From the NCBI GenBank assembly GCA_014607495.2, contig CP053172.1:7640888-7704887 (forward strand): a stretch of DNA of 64,000 nt. Reading direction: 5' to 3'. This document shows, piece by piece, positions 47,873 through 60,550 of this stretch. The position numbers were made by a program, and so were the translations under genes. This DNA comes from Carposina sasakii. Its lineage: Eukaryota; Arthropoda; Insecta; Lepidoptera; Carposinidae. Below the pieces are notes generated by a model. The model made no database searches and had not been told where the DNA came from. It saw only the letters and a list, made by a program, of their open reading frames with translations. Position 1 is the first letter of the stretch. Each line of letters begins with the position of its first letter.

Positions 47873-50800
47873 GTAAGTATTGTCAATAAATTGCATCAAA
47901 TGTAAGCATACCTATTCATTATTTTGATTTTACTTGTGCAAAGTGATTTGTTTGCTGTTATCCTATTTCGATCTAGATTTTTAACTCACGAGTTCTGTAA
48001 CTTTACACAGCTTCAGATAAAATATTGGTAAACACTGAACGAATAATATTTGTGGCATTTTTTTTGTGTTAGTCGTCATAACTTATAGTCATCATCGCTC
48101 TTTATTCAATAAATGTTGTTTTGGAAAAGAATAATTAGCAGTATAAAAACTATATCGAATAAATATTATGTACACTTTAATATCCAAATGTCTTCTTTCA
48201 TCTCTTCCTAATATTATTGTAACCAATCCATAAATAAAACTGGGCCAATGATATTTAAATATTGTTATTTATTTTAATAATAACTGAATAACTGAGACAA
48301 GATAATTCACATAATTTAATATTAAGTATACCTTTGTAAAATGCATCAATAAAATTGCTTAAAACAGCTTTGAAATTGAAATTTATTTTAATGTACCATT
48401 TTACTCAGCCATAATTTTAATATTTTTTTTACAGAAATTGGTGTTGGCCTGGCAGGCTTTGGAATAACATTTCTATTTCTAGGAGTTCTCTTGTTATTTG
48501 ATAAAGGATTACTCGCTATAGGAAATGTGAGTATTTCATAGTAATGTGTGGTCTGTTACTAATTTATTTTTAAATGTATGGGGTGTCAGTCAAGCCGCGT
48601 GGTGCCGGCAGAGTAGAGTTAGTACCACCCCTGCCTGCCCGTGGATACGAGGTGATTAAGGGTTTCCGGGAGGTAGGCAGCAGCTCCTCCCGTACTGACA
48701 ACTTAGTCCGAAAATCACACTGCGGTCACCAACCCGACCAAAACCAAACCAACAACTTTGGGCAAAACCCCTGTGGGGTGCCCTAGGGGAGGCCTACGTC
48801 CAGCAGTGGACTGCAATAAGCTGAAGAAGAAGGGGTGTCAGTGAATTTGACTAATACCTTTCAACCTCACCTCTTGTGGTGCACCTTGCTATAAATTACA
48901 TGCTATCTTACCCATATAACAGGAGTGGCCAAATTGGTTAGACCCAAGATCTACTCATAGATGACACCCTGTAAAATCAACTAGTACTTAACATACATCT
49001 CAAATAAAACAGCATTTGCATTATTATGTAGTATTTGTCTTCCCACAATTAACTGAACTTATAGTTGTGATTGATCAGTTGGCCACCCCTGTTTTATAGC
49101 ATGAATTGAAATAATTTTACATTGTATTTATTACTAACTGCTAGATGTTGTATTGGTGCCCAAATACGGCAGTAGGCTCACCTTTTACCACATATGACCT
49201 AACACTCTAACCAGGAAAGGGCAAGGGGGCTATACCATTCAAAATCAACTCCTATCTTTAAAAAAATTTCATAGTGATCATCACTATCGTATTTAGTATT
49301 ATAAATAATCCTGTGTTTACAATTTAACTTTCAGATCCTCTTTATAAGCGGCCTAGCGTTCGTGATAGGCCTCCAGAGGACGTTCTTTTTCTTCTTCCAG
49401 CGGCACAAAGTGAAGGCATCCGTCTCGTTCTTCGGTGGCATAACAATTGTGCTGCTGGGATGGCCTATGATCGGTATGATAGCCGAGATGTATGGATTCT
49501 TATTGCTGTTCAGGTAAGGCCATTTACTGTTTTTTTATGATTTAAAATCAATAAATAATTATAGACAGGGCCGGATTTAGAGGTCCGGAGGCCTTGGGGC
49601 AACAAAGGAACGGGAGGCCCCCTTGCCCCAAATTAATTAATTAATTTAAATACAGAATAATATAATCATGTATGTACAAAGTACTGTAAGTAAAGATAAA
49701 AGAGCCAAAAAATATATCAAAGGAAAAGATGTTTACTAGTTGGAATTAGATTTTTTTTTTCCAAAATCTCTTGTGGGGGCCCCCTGTTTGTGGAGGCCCT
49801 GGGGCTTTCGCTCCGGTTGCCCTCCCCTAAATCCGGCCCTGATTATAGACTAGGGTCAACATAAACTTTATTGTGATTACATTACATGTTTTATTGTTGG
49901 AATTTCCTTTTTATCAGAAGCCTACATTATACAAAAAATAATTGTATAACTTGTCCAAGAGGAATAATCAGAGGAATAAAGTTGATGCTGTCATTCTCTA
50001 AAACTTGGTCATAATAGAGACAGCATCAACTTTATTCCTCTTGATAGGCTATCTGACGACCGAAAAATTGGCCCTTAAATAAACTTCATAGTACATTAAC
50101 TGTCAGATTCCTAAAGATCTTATAATACATGTACATACAAGTACTTAATTAATGAAACTCATGTCTAGCTTAGTGGGGTCAGATTGAAAATATTAGTGAC
50201 AAGTTGCCCGTAAACATTAGTGACAAGTTGCCCGTAAATATTAGTGACAAGTTGCCCGTAAATATTAGTGACAAATTGCCGGAAAATGTTAGTGACATGT
50301 TGCCCGCAAATATTGTGTCAATTTGCCGGAAAATATTAGTGACAATTTGCCAGATTTTTTTTAATTTTTTTTTACTACACAACACATTAACCTAGTCCCA
50401 CACTAAGATCCCTAAGGTCTTGTGTCGTGGGTACTAAGCAACGGTATATAAATACATAGAAAAGTATAGAAACATCCATGACTCGGAAACAAACATCGAT
50501 ATTCATCATATCAATGTTTGCACCTACCGGGATTCGAACCCAGGACCTATGGCGTCGCAGGCAGGGTCACTACCTACTAGACCAATCGGCCGATTTCCTG
50601 ATAGAACACCCCTAAATTGTTTAGTTGACTTGCAATATGCATGGAAGAAGATGCAGCTGATGCTGTATTCTCCACATCAGCACGAGTATACATATAAATA
50701 CATTGAAAATATTGGTGTCAGTTGATAATATTTGGTTGTTTCCTTTCCAGGGGCTTCCTGCCGGCTGCTATAAATTTCCTCCGGATGATTCCAGTGCTGG

Positions 50801-51865
50801 GCTCATTACTGCGCCTGCCCATTATTGGAGGGGTATGTACTTTATATTTTATACAGGATCTTAAAGAAAATCCCACAGCATACCAGGGATAGTGGTAAAA
50901 AATCTGGAACAAGTTCCTAGCTTATCGCCTGATGGGATACATGCCCTCTTAGCATGACCACGCATCGTGGATATCGTATCGTCTCTACAGGATGTTTCAA
51001 AAGGGGTATGTTAAGCGAAAAGCTATGTAAATAACCCACTAAAAGGGACCTACCCACAAAATTTGATGAGAATTCCTAAACAACTCAGGAATGTACATAC
51101 AATCTTGAAAAATGAATTTGTGATTAAGTCTCTAATTTTGAAAATAGGTTCTGTAATAGTGGGCTATTGACATAGCTTTTCGCTTAACATACGGCGGCAA
51201 TATTTATCGCATTTTGACAGGCTAAATGACGATAAATCGGTTTATCATATCGTGTTACGCAGGTCATGCTACTAGAGCTGAGTTCCTTAGTAGACTGTTA
51301 CGACATGCACGGAAGGAGATTCTAGTTAAGCCCCGTATCAGCGCCGGTGTTTTACAGTTAAAAGGCATTTTTAACACTGACTTTCGTAATTTTGTAACAC
51401 TCTTAAATTTCGATATGGAGTAAGTCCTGTCTATTTTTTACCTTGTTTATTAATACTTAGGTCATATTAGGCCTGTTTTGAGTTATCTCCAACGAGACAT
51501 TTTTGGGATTTCCTGTGCTTACCTACAAATATACAGGATGTAACAGAAAGGGTATGTTAAGCGAAAAGCTATGTAAATAGCCCACTATAGAGAACCTATT
51601 TCCAAAATTTGAGACTCGAAATCACATTTTTATTTTTCAGGATTGTATGAAAATTCCTGAGATATTTAAAAATTCTCCATACTGTCGGGAAAAATAAACA
51701 TGTGATTTCGGGTCTCAAATTTTGTGGATAGGTTCTCTATAGTGGGCTATTTACATAGCTTTTCGCTTAACATACCCTTTTTGTTACACCCTGTATAACT
51801 TAAAAACTTTTTTTTTTCAGATTGTGGATAGGATAGCCGGTGACAACGGGCGTAACATGGTATGA
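47848..51865 (+). CDS. GOT1B: GOT1 vesicle transport protein, five exons, complete
   Basis: Exons 47848-47872, 48435-48526, 49335-49513, 50751-50832 and 51821-51865 join to 423 nt, 140 aa plus stop. All borders are gt-ag and phases agree (1, 0, 2, 0). GOT1 is a small four-span Golgi/ER membrane protein that helps traffic between ER and Golgi; human GOT1B has 138 aa. Visible features: [18 protein letters not shown] start, four hydrophobic segments (about residues 10-31, 35-53, 66-93 and 98-118), a basic QRHKVKA loop, GWPMIGM and a short tail ending GRNMV. aataaa polyadenylation signal at 51902. Confidence 0.95.
48435..48526 (+). CDS. GOT1B: GOT1 exon 2
   Basis: Acceptor tttttttacag, donor gtgagtat. 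Completes Lys 9, then codes the first membrane span and [10 protein letters not shown]. Confidence 0.94.
48590..48830 (+). mobile_element. RTE 3' end fragment, copy 8 (GOT1 intron 2)
   Basis: gccgcgtggtgccggcagag to cgtccagcagtggactgcaa taagctga, with a small internal change near 48735. Confidence 0.78.
49335..49513 (+). CDS. GOT1B: GOT1 exon 3
   Basis: Acceptor aactttcag, donor gtaaggcc, phase 0 to 2. It codes [15 protein letters not shown], the QRHKVKA loop and [14 protein letters not shown]. Confidence 0.95.
49566..49841. mobile_element. hAT-type MITE (GOT1 intron 3)
   Basis: 276 bp with inverted ends cagggccggatttag and ctaaatccggccctg, flanked by an exact 8-bp duplication attataga (49558-49565 and 49842-49849). 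End sequence and 8-bp duplication are both typical of hAT transposons. No transposase. Confidence 0.92.
49965..50075. mobile_element. MITE B, short copy (GOT1 intron 3)
   Basis: Arms aataaagttgatgctgtc and gacagcatcaactttattcc close together; this is the uninterrupted form of the element split by MITE A at 26270-26625. Confidence 0.75.
50190..50355. repeat. 24-bp minisatellite (GOT1 intron 3)
   Basis: About six to seven copies of attagtgacaagttgcccgtaaat, decaying to the right. It gives spurious ORFs on both strands. Confidence 0.9.
50376..50592 (-). mobile_element. tRNA-derived SINE S1, minus copy (GOT1 intron 3)
   Basis: Reverse complement of 27528-27775: cacaacacattaacctagtc tail side, then tgcacctaccgggattcgaa (box B reversed) and tactagaccaatcggcc. 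Confidence 0.8.
50751..50832 (+). CDS. GOT1B: GOT1 exon 4
   Basis: Acceptor tttcctttccag, donor gtatgtac. It codes [20 protein letters not shown], the last hydrophobic segment. Confidence 0.94.
50988..51192. mobile_element. MITE X, copy 2, right end missing (GOT1 intron 4)
   Basis: Starts caggatgtttcaaaaggggt, has the paired gttaagcgaaaagctatgta arms, and stops after cgcttaacata without the terminal ccctttttgttacaccctg. Confidence 0.8.
51534..51793. mobile_element. MITE X, copy 3 (GOT1 intron 4)
   Basis: 260 bp between TA dinucleotides, very close to 42421-42680. It ends 27 nt before exon 5. Confidence 0.88.
51821..51865 (+). CDS. GOT1B: GOT1 exon 5 (stop codon)
   Basis: Acceptor acttttttttttcag, 14 codons ([14 protein letters not shown]) and TGA. 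MITE X ends only 27 nt before this exon. Confidence 0.93.
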   Translation: MVDRIAGDNGRNMV

Positions 51866-51901
51866 TAGTGTGTTGCCATACGGAAAAAACTTTAAGTAAT
51901 T

Positions 51902-51907
51902 AATAAA
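51902..51907 (+). terminator. GOT1 polyadenylation signal
   Basis: aataaa 37 nt past the stop codon, followed by further aaataaat and GT-rich sequence (gtgttttgtgtgtatgtg) as expected downstream of a cleavage site. Confidence 0.75.
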
Positions 51908-52261
51908 AATAAATATTTTATTGTGTAATTACTGTGAAAGTGTTTTGTGTGTATGTGTTTCTATAATCTATGCTATAGAATCTGCGGGCATTGTATAATA
52001 TGCTTTATATTTGTATGGGATAAGTGATGGGACCTAGAGTCCGTTTCATGGAATAATTCCTTTGCCTGATTTTGCAACTAACATTTTTTGTATGCAGTGA
52101 CACAGAAAATGTGGTCATACACATAGCAACTAGCGCCATCCTTCATGGGAACTATTCAATGAAACGGACTACACCTATAACATTTAAGGTAGTTTAAGGG
52201 TGATTTCGATCAAACGTAACGGTTGTATTAATTCTGGAATAGTCTTTTCGCGCAAATAAAA

Positions 52262-52445
52262 TATTTACATACATATAATCACGCCTTTATCCCTTACGAG
52301 GTAGGCAGAGCACCAAGGGCCGATAGAACCACATGGTGCCACTTCTGACCAATTTTGAGGGTATAGATGAGATGTACAAGTAGTGACAGGTGGTCAGCCC
52401 ATCGCCTACAAAACACCAAGACCCTCTTGACTTGTACAGTATGCA
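52262..52445 (+). repeat. Dispersed repeat T, copy 3
   Basis: tacatacatataatcacgcc, ctttatcccttacgaggtag and gtggtcagcccatcgcctac as in 2507-2770, with an internal deletion. Confidence 0.7.
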
Positions 52446-52559
52446 AATAAAATATTTGATGAAAAAAAAATTGCGCTCAGGAAAGTAATAACTGATAACA
52501 GAGTCACAAGTGATTAAAAAAAAACAGCAATGTATCAAATATTAACTAATAAGGGGTTA

Positions 52560-55260
52560 TTCTAGGTGTAACTTGATTCCAGATTAGTTCGACTTTATAA
52601 TATTACGGCAATATTAACACCCTTTTAACTGTGAATTCGGTATTAAATAATCGGCTTTACACGGGAGAGTTTATTTTCCCGCGCGCTGGATTGTAGAATC
52701 AGCTGTTTTATGAAATGGCTAAATTGTACATATTTTTTGTATAGTATTTTCCAATGTCTTATTAAAAATACTTAATGAATTATTTGAGCTTTTTTATTAT
52801 GCATGCAGAAACCTTTGCAATCTAATAGGCTTTAAACGTATCTTGAAATAGCAAATTGACAGCAAAAATTGTACCATTAAAAAAAATAATATTTTGAACG
52901 TATAAAGAACAACGGACGGAATGCTGTTACTGCGGCGCGTTGCGCATGTGTGCGTATTTTCTGGTAGGCGCCAAGCTTACTATCCCAACTAACAATAGTT
53001 GGTTGTATAGTAGACCATAGAACGTTTCGGGCTTACCAATCGGGGTTCTATAATTAGCCAAAGAAAGTAGTAAGTCCATAGAAAGTGGCGCATTTATTTC
53101 TCCAATTTGCTCTAAATTGCATCTATAGAAGTATCTAGTATGACAGTTTTGGCCTATACATGTGATGAAATAGGAATGCAATTTCCTTTTGGTGATTTAC
53201 AAGCCACCGCAACGCTACTAAAGTACCCTTTTATCCTGTAAAAGAGTTCATGATTCCATTATGACACTAACATTTATGATTCATTCGTTCATTTTACATT
53301 CGTTCACTATAATAATAATATATTTGAAACAAAAATAATACAAAATGACTACGAAAATGTTATGGGTGATTTCGATTGACGTTTATTAGGAAAATATTCG
53401 ACTCTTACGGGGAAAATGACATGGGATTAAGATTTTACTGATAAACTATCCATGGGTTAAAGACAATATTTTAATGCCCCCCTCAAATAACTAAGCATTT
53501 ACTAAAATAATTATAAATTTTAAGTCATAAAAATACTTTCAGTGTTCAGAACACTACTATAGCACTTGTCATGAGTCATGACAGATCCCAGCCACCATTA
53601 TATAAAATTAGGGTTCCCTCCAAATATTCATTGAGCCATAAATGAAATTATCTTATTATATTTTTAATAAATATAATGTTATCAGGTAAGACAGGTTTAG
53701 ATTTAGACTTCTAAAACATTACGGTCATACTAATTATTAATTAACATACATAGTTTTTGTGATATAGTTGCTTAGTTGGTCAGAAGGATAATAACGGAAC
53801 CATTTTTTAAAATTGATTATTCAACTTGATATTTAATTATTCAATATTGTTATGAAGTACATACAAAAATGCATTTACAAAACTGATTTATAATTTAAAA
53901 GTTACATTGGCCTACCATTATAAACCGTAATTAGATTTTAGAAGAGATTTGGACTCCGTTACGATACTATGTTTAATGGAGGAACTATAATAGTTGCAAA
54001 GAAAACCATATGGTCCTAAAAGAGTGTCTTTGTGACAGGTTTATGACTAGAACTATAACGAGCCTTTGCAAACTTTTTTAGGGCAATTGAGTTATCTAAG
54101 GGTATTTTAAAACTCAGTTACATTCCAATATAGCTCTGTTGTAGAGTTTTTGCGTCCACTATATTACTACAGCCTTGTAACGACGATCTACAAACCCACA
54201 TTATCACAATTTCGCCCTATAATTGATGTTAAATTTCTACAATAACAAAGACCCATTAAAGTTCGTGTGGAACCTTTATTGCGTAAATCAGAGACGTAAG
54301 GGAAATTGTGAACACTGCTATAGAGTTCTATGGTTGCATACTGGTCACTTTAGAGGTCATTACAATCCTATCTATAACAGCTACATGAATTAACGAAGTA
54401 AAGCTTTACATCAATTATTTATGTGTCGTTTTTGCTCTATAAGCTTATAAAGCTAATACATGTTATGAAACACTTTTATACAACAATGGGTCACCGCCAA
54501 AACCTTTACACATGATTTACCGAGCTTTTTGGAGATTTAATCTTAGGTTATAGGACAAAATTGTTAGTTGGGTATGGTTTGTATGTGTGGGTGGATAACG
54601 CGTCAATACACATCCCTACTCCATGCAATATACGTTACCGAGCTTACTATGAATGCTTCACTCTGTGTAGTGACAACACTCTGTCCGTTATTCTTTATAC
54701 GTTCATGGTATGTATTAACGTAATAGCAATCGCAATAGAATTTAAATGTTCAATATACGTAATGAGCCTATCGACGACAGGCTGATGATTTTGTAACTTG
54801 CAGCAAGATTGCAATTATTGAAATTTTAGTTATTTATTATTAATAAAATTATTTATTTAATTAGTCTGTCAAACATGAATACGCATTATACTACTAGTTT
54901 AAAAAGACTGTGCAGAAAACCGATGTATGATAAAAATACAGGTACTCGTATTGTCATCATTTTAATGTTTAGGAACGGTTGTCGATAAATTTTTTTTCAT
55001 ATCAGCCTGTCGTTAGCTTTTGTACATGTCGATAAGGCATATTGTATAACACGCCGTATTACAAAATGGCTACACACTTTGAATAGAATTTTGAATTGGT
55101 TTTGGGGAGATAATTTGGCTTCTAGAACTTTGTTAGATTAGATTATGTTAGAACTGTTATAAAATAACAACGAACGAAAAGAGCGAGCGAAGCAAGCGTG
55201 TCGCGGGTCATTGGATTCGATGAATGTCGAATTCGAAAAATGTCACATGTCATAAATATA
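52560..55260. other. AT-rich intergenic DNA, nothing recognised
   Basis: No conserved coding frame, RNA gene or known element end was seen. The stretch is uniformly AT-rich. A plus-strand frame at 54561-54785 shows no domain. Confidence 0.5.
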
Positions 55261-55267
55261 TACAGTG

Positions 55268-55485
55268 GGTAGGTGGCATGTAGGTGGGCACCCCGTGGGT
55301 ATCTTAAGAGGTGCATTAAGGGCGAGGTGGGCAGCAGCGCCTTCCGTGTTGACAACATAGTCCAAAAATCACACTGCGGTCACCAACCCGCCTGCCCAGC
55401 GTGGGGACTATGGGCAATAAACCTCTCTATGGCAATAGCATTGTGGCGTGCCCTGGGGAGGCCTAAGTCCAGTGGACTGGACCGT
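55268..55485 (+). mobile_element. RTE 3' end fragment, copy 9
   Basis: Diverged terminus with gaggtgggcagcagcgcctt, acactgcggtcaccaacccg and a shortened gtccagtggactggaccg. Confidence 0.7.
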
Positions 55486-55920
55486 AACATAAGGGAAAAA
55501 TGTCACACGGATATCACTACAAATATCTGCCCAAATGTATGGCTAGGCGTCTATTGTCATAAATTAATACAAGCAAAGTCGAGTCTTATGGTAACTACAT
55601 AAGATTCAAGTTTAAAAATCTGATCTAATGCAGTTATTACGTTTATATGGATTCACTCGTGCCACTTTTTATAAAATATTTCATTATGAGACCCCGCGTC
55701 TACCTATAATCACGTCACTGATGCCGACGTAAAGATCCTTCCTGGCCTTATATCATTATTTATGCAGTCGGCGCAATATGGTTTTTATCGAAAATTACTG
55801 CCGAAAATTTGGCGTTTGTTTTATGGCCGGCTGCCTGCCTGACGTCAATCCTCCCCGGCACAGAGACTTCGGCTATAGCTTTAGTGACAATTCTAGAAAA
55901 TCCGTAAATGAAATAAATTT

Positions 55921-56000
55921 TGTGGTACAGGCCCGTGACTGGTATCGAACCTACGCCTTTCGATTGAAAGGCGCACGTCTTAACCACTAGGCTATCACCG
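55921..56000 (-). repeat. SINE S2 head, copy 3
   Basis: Minus-strand tRNA-like sequence with tagcctagtggttaaga and gttcgataccag, matching the S2 heads at 19485 and 38968. Confidence 0.75.
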
Positions 56001-56564
56001 CTTTTACCTACATAATATTTTTTCAACCTAACAATAGTAATGTCTATTGTGACTTTGTCTTTGCCATTTTAGTATGGAGAAAACCTGAGCAAACAGAGCG
56101 TTTCAAAAACATTTTGCCGGCTCGTATTTTTGAATTGCTGTAAATCCAAAACGGTTAAAGTTAGATATGCCAAGGGCAAACTTTTTTAATTTTTTATGTA
56201 GAATATAAAAATGAAACAAAAAATTCATGCATATACCCTATTATTCACAGGATGGAGATGCCTAACACACTGACAAATGGAATCCACAAAATTAATGCAA
56301 CGATAAGTTCCTAATATAAAGCCTACTGCAATATTACTTAAAGAACCTATACGGCAAAAGCGCAATGGAAGACCTTTGTACCAACCAACATAGTACCAAC
56401 ACTAAGCTTTAGAAAAATTCATGAATGTCCAATAATTGTGTGATTAAATTTACATTCCTTGTGTATTTATTATGTCAATTAGGTACAAAATGTGTATAAT
56501 AATAAATATATTTTGTATATTAACGATGTTTTTTTTATTATACTTATTATTACCGAATAGCCTG

Positions 56565-56715
56565 TGCTAATGTGGGCTTTCACTAGAATACATCAGCTGC
56601 ATCTCCTTCCGTGCATGTCGTAAGAGTGTACTAAGGAAGGCGTCCTCTCAGGCGAAGAGATATCAACTTGTCACTGATCTTTTTAAATCTGGACCTGCTA
56701 TGCTTAACATGGTGT
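56565..56715 (-). repeat. Dispersed repeat D, minus copy
   Basis: Contains ctagaatacatcagctgcat and ctccttccgtgcatgtcgta, the reverse of the D core, then ggcgaagagatatcaacttg. Confidence 0.7.
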
Positions 56716-57254
56716 GGAATCTCTTTTAAGATAACGCAGTGCTGGCTCATTTCGAGAACGCAGCCGTGTAAGTTATATGTAAAGTATGAAGAGGGATGTT
56801 CCGATACTAGTAAATACGAGTAGGTACTCGATACTTTTGATTCAATACCAAGTATTTACAGCATCGAATCAATCTTGCGATACCTACTCGGTATCGAAAC
56901 AAAAGTACTTGGTAACAAATCGAATCAGCATCACCATTTTAAAATTTAAAATTTCCGAACGCATCAGACAGAATGAGAGAGCAAAAGCTGATTCGCGGCT
57001 TCACTAGAGCACATCAGTTGCATACGGGCATTCTCTCAGTTTCCATATTTGTTAAGTATTAGTCGATACAAACCATACCAGTCGACATCTGAAAATACTT
57101 ATTAAGTAATAAATTAGTTTTACAATAAAATAGCCCAATATTTTCACAAAGTGTTTCTAGTTGGTTATATTTGCTACATTACATACCTACAGTCACGACA
57201 GTCATCCCCCTTGGGCAGTTGGGCAGAAGTGTGCAAATTGCACACCCATTTTTC

Positions 57255-57610
57255 ACCAGTTAGCATTTTAAGTCCCACGTGGTATGGGGGAGCACAAATA
57301 CAAATCGCAACTTCATACTATAGGGGTACATTTCGAAAATTTTGTGATTTCGAGTTTTTACAATATTTGAATACAAAATCAACACGGCTACATCTTAAAC
57401 GCATTTTCCCAATACTCATTTTTTTTTTCGAGTTGTGCCCCTATAGTATGAAAGCTGCAAAATATAAAATATATAAACTAGCGACCGGTAACGAATCCAA
57501 TAGGAAATGTTTTCGTGCCAGTCTAAATAGATATTAGATAAGATTTAGCGTCAGAGCCTCGTCCGTTAAATAGCAGGGTGCACCACAGGCAGGTGAGGTT
57601 GACTCTGGGT
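57255..57610 (-). repeat. Dispersed repeat V, minus copy
   Basis: gcgtcagagcctcgtccgtt (57550), aatagcagggtgcacc and taacgaatccaataggaaat are shared in reverse with 61860-62040 and 3285-3420. Inside, ctatagggg/cccctatag repeats near 57320 and 57440 form a foldback. Confidence 0.6.
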
Positions 57611-58157
57611 CTCAAGGTATAATTCGAACCCACCCACTTACACTCTTGAAACACATTGGAAACAGCCAAAACTACCTATAATTGGAAACAACCCAAGTGT
57701 TTCTGGCTGGATATAAGTAAGTACTGCTACAATATTTATTAATTGACAGAATCGTTCCAGCAACAGGTTTGCTGTAAGCCAAGAGTGTCCTTCTCTAGAC
57801 CTTGGCAAGTAAATAGGTACATTAATACCTTTTTGACCATGAGAGCGAATTAAAACGCGAAGCTCAACCGAACGGGATGGCGGAGATCTGTCCCATTTAG
57901 GGGACTCAGTGACATATGATGAAGAGAGAGGCCTTTTTACCCGACTGTGCCAAAAGGAAGATTATGTTTTACGAGTGTATGCAAAGCCTAACCAGGAAAA
58001 TAAAAGCCATGTTGCGGAAAACTAATTTCTTTCAATGGTAACATATGGGAACAGTGCTGCCCTTAAATTTTTTTATTTATTTTATAGTCAGGCTTTATGT
58101 ACCTATGTATATTTCTTTGGCACGCCCAGAGCCTAAACGTCTTAGTCATGAGCTTGA

Positions 58158-58300
58158 CACAGTAATTGAGAACATAGTCCGAAAATCACACTGCGTTCAC
58201 CAAGCCGCCTGCCCAGCGTGTTGTCTATGGACAAAGACCCCTCTATGACAGTACGTTGGGGCATGCCTTGGGAGAGGCCTACGTCCAGTAGTCTGATGTT
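58158..58300 (+). mobile_element. RTE 3' end fragment, copy 10
   Basis: attgagaacatagtccgaaa, gccgcctgcccagcgtg and gaggcctacgtccagtagtc. Confidence 0.65.
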
Positions 58301-58324
58301 TATACATCCGTGACTACATTGGGT

Positions 58325-58590
58325 AACATACATACATAAATATAATCATGCCTTTATCCCTTACGGGGTAGGCAGAGCACCAGAGCCGATAAAACCACAT
58401 GGTGCCACTTCTGACCAATTTTGAGGGTATATTTGAGATGCTTATGTTTAGTTCGGTTAGTAGTGACAGGTGGTCAGCCCATCGCCTACAAAACACCGAG
58501 ACCCTCTTGTCCCTCTACTGGCTTGTACAGTATCCCCGGGAAGCAGCTGTAGTATTATACTTTTTTTCATTCCCAGAGCAGCATAGAAGG
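58325..58590 (+). repeat. Dispersed repeat T, copy 4
   Basis: acatacataaatataatcat, ctttatcccttacggggtag and the cccagagcagcatagaag end, as at 18415-18690. Repeat Z follows directly. Confidence 0.7.
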
Positions 58591-58604
58591 AAAACACCTA
58601 CGTA

Positions 58605-58830
58605 TTTCACTATGGGTGCGCCCACCACCGGGCCCTACACCCTCCACTGACCCTCGGATCTGATAACTCATAATTGCGACAACAGGCACTTGCACTAACT
58701 ACAATCGCCATGAGAAACCAGACCCGAGCACCTAGCATGCAAGACGATACATTGCACCATTCCGAAATCAAAAACTAGATAAATAATCTACATATGTTTC
58801 GCCAACAACCGTGGCATCCTCAGGATTATA
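58605..58830 (+). repeat. Repeat Z, copy 4
   Basis: cactatgggtgcgcccacca to caacaaccgtggcatcctca, matching 26910-27050 and then, more distantly, the arms of 21166-21627. Confidence 0.68.
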
Positions 58831-59404
58831 GAAATTAGTAAATTAGTAAACCACTAATTACTATGAACCTCTAAAACCCAACACATTACTTACACAGAAT
58901 TAATTACCCTCTAATACTAAGTATTAAAAAATATATAAATAATTACCCACCATTATTTATATTTCAAATAAATATATACTATTTGTGCACACAAACCAAA
59001 TAGTATTGTACCTACGTATTTGTTATATTTGTACACTGATCGTGATACTGCACTCATATCTCTGCCAAAAATACCTACGTATTGTGCGGTTCCAAGTATG
59101 TTATTATGTTTTAAATTGGCTACAGTGTGGTGTAACGCCTTTATTACCAGAGTTCCGTCCAAAATAAAATGTGCAATGACGCGCTTATTACTACTAAAAA
59201 TATTAATGCAACGAATCGTTTGGGGCAAGCATGGGTACAAACACCCAAGATGACATAAAATGATAATACACACTACTGTGTTTCCAGAACGGGATAGCCA
59301 GAACTGAAGGATCATAAAGGAGATACCACAGCCACGCTTAGTATAGCTGCAAGCCTAGCATGATCTGCGAAACACGATATGATTAACCGATTTATCAAAA
59401 TTAA

Positions 59405-59617
59405 AGGCAGGGACAAACTGAGCCCACGTACGCAACGTATGCTACGCATTATGACACCTAGACTACGAAATTTATATGCTTGGAAATACACTTATCATAC
59501 GCAACGTTGCGTACGACAAGTGTGTTTCTAAGTCATATATTTTCATATAAAATTCGTAGTCTAGACGTCATAATGCGTAGCATACGTTGCGTACGTAAGT
59601 TCAGTTTGTCCCTACCT
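59405..59617. mobile_element. Foldback MITE Q
   Basis: Arms of about 55 bp, cagggacaaactgagcccac and the inverted ttcagtttgtccctacctta, both carrying tacgcaacgtatgctacgca and attatgac. Single copy in the window. Confidence 0.82.
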
Positions 59618-59724
59618 TAAGCCTGTTAAAATACAATAAATATAGCCGCCATGTTGAATTTGAGACGATACGATATCGTACGATACGATATTCACGATGC
59701 GTGGTCATGCTAGGGGGGCAGGAC

Positions 59725-59865
59725 AGATGTAAATGGTAGTGACAAGTTGCCTGCGTATCGCCTGAGAGAATGCCCGAGTTCCTTAGTCGACTCTTACGAC
59801 ATGCACGGAAGGAGATGCAGCTGATGTATTCTAGTGAAGCCACGCATCAGCACACGCAAATGTGT
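59725..59865 (+). repeat. Dispersed repeat D, copy 5
   Basis: gtagtgacaagttgcctgcg, gtcgactcttacgacatgca and ggaggagatgcagctgatg-type core, ending aagccacgcatcagcac. Confidence 0.7.
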
Positions 59866-60494
59866 AAAATAAGATTCAAATTAAGAACTAACCAGTATTT
59901 TCCTGGTTTTACCATACAAGTGAAGTTTAACGTTTTTTCTTATATTTCCAGAAATCTATATATACCTGTCTATATTTCAGAAATTGAATAAACAAATGAA
60001 ATACCTACTTGTACATACTACAAATATACAAAAATGTTTTCCAAAGCTTCATTCGTACCCAAAATGATAAAAATATCTGTATCTATTTATATCTACACCA
60101 AAATCAGATCCGTCCAGCCGTATTCTTGCCTGTGATTTTTCGCAATAAAGCAATGTGCTATGTGCTACGAAAAAACCGCGTAGTCTTCGTAGCAACATTC
60201 TTATAAAGGTCCAATTACTACGCGCTACGTACACGTAGCAGCTACGAATTTACGCAGGTGTATCGTAGTTCATAGTTCACGACATTTCAATACATTATGT
60301 ATTGAAATTTATCTATGTAGAGACTGATGTCGAGTTAGTATAATAATAAAATCTATCACAGAAATCACGTCAAAGAGCAATCGACGAAAGCCTGACCCAA
60401 TTAGCGTTAATTGCCGTAAACGATCAAATTGTACCGTAGCCTATCGGCAATCAAATGCAAAATGCACTTTCATCTTGTCACTAAATAGAACATC

Positions 60495-60550
60495 AATAAA
60501 AGGGGGCAGCACCGAGCCAGTCTCCGCCCGGACACGGGCTCGGTCGGTCG
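60495..60550 (+). promoter_or_regulatory. Core promoter: TATA-like box, Inr and DPE
   Basis: aataaaag at 60495-60502, an initiator ccagtc with the A at 60519 as +1, and ggtcg at 60546-60550, which is +28 to +32, the canonical DPE position and consensus (RGWYV). The combination at correct spacing strongly suggests a plus-strand start site. Confidence 0.6.
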
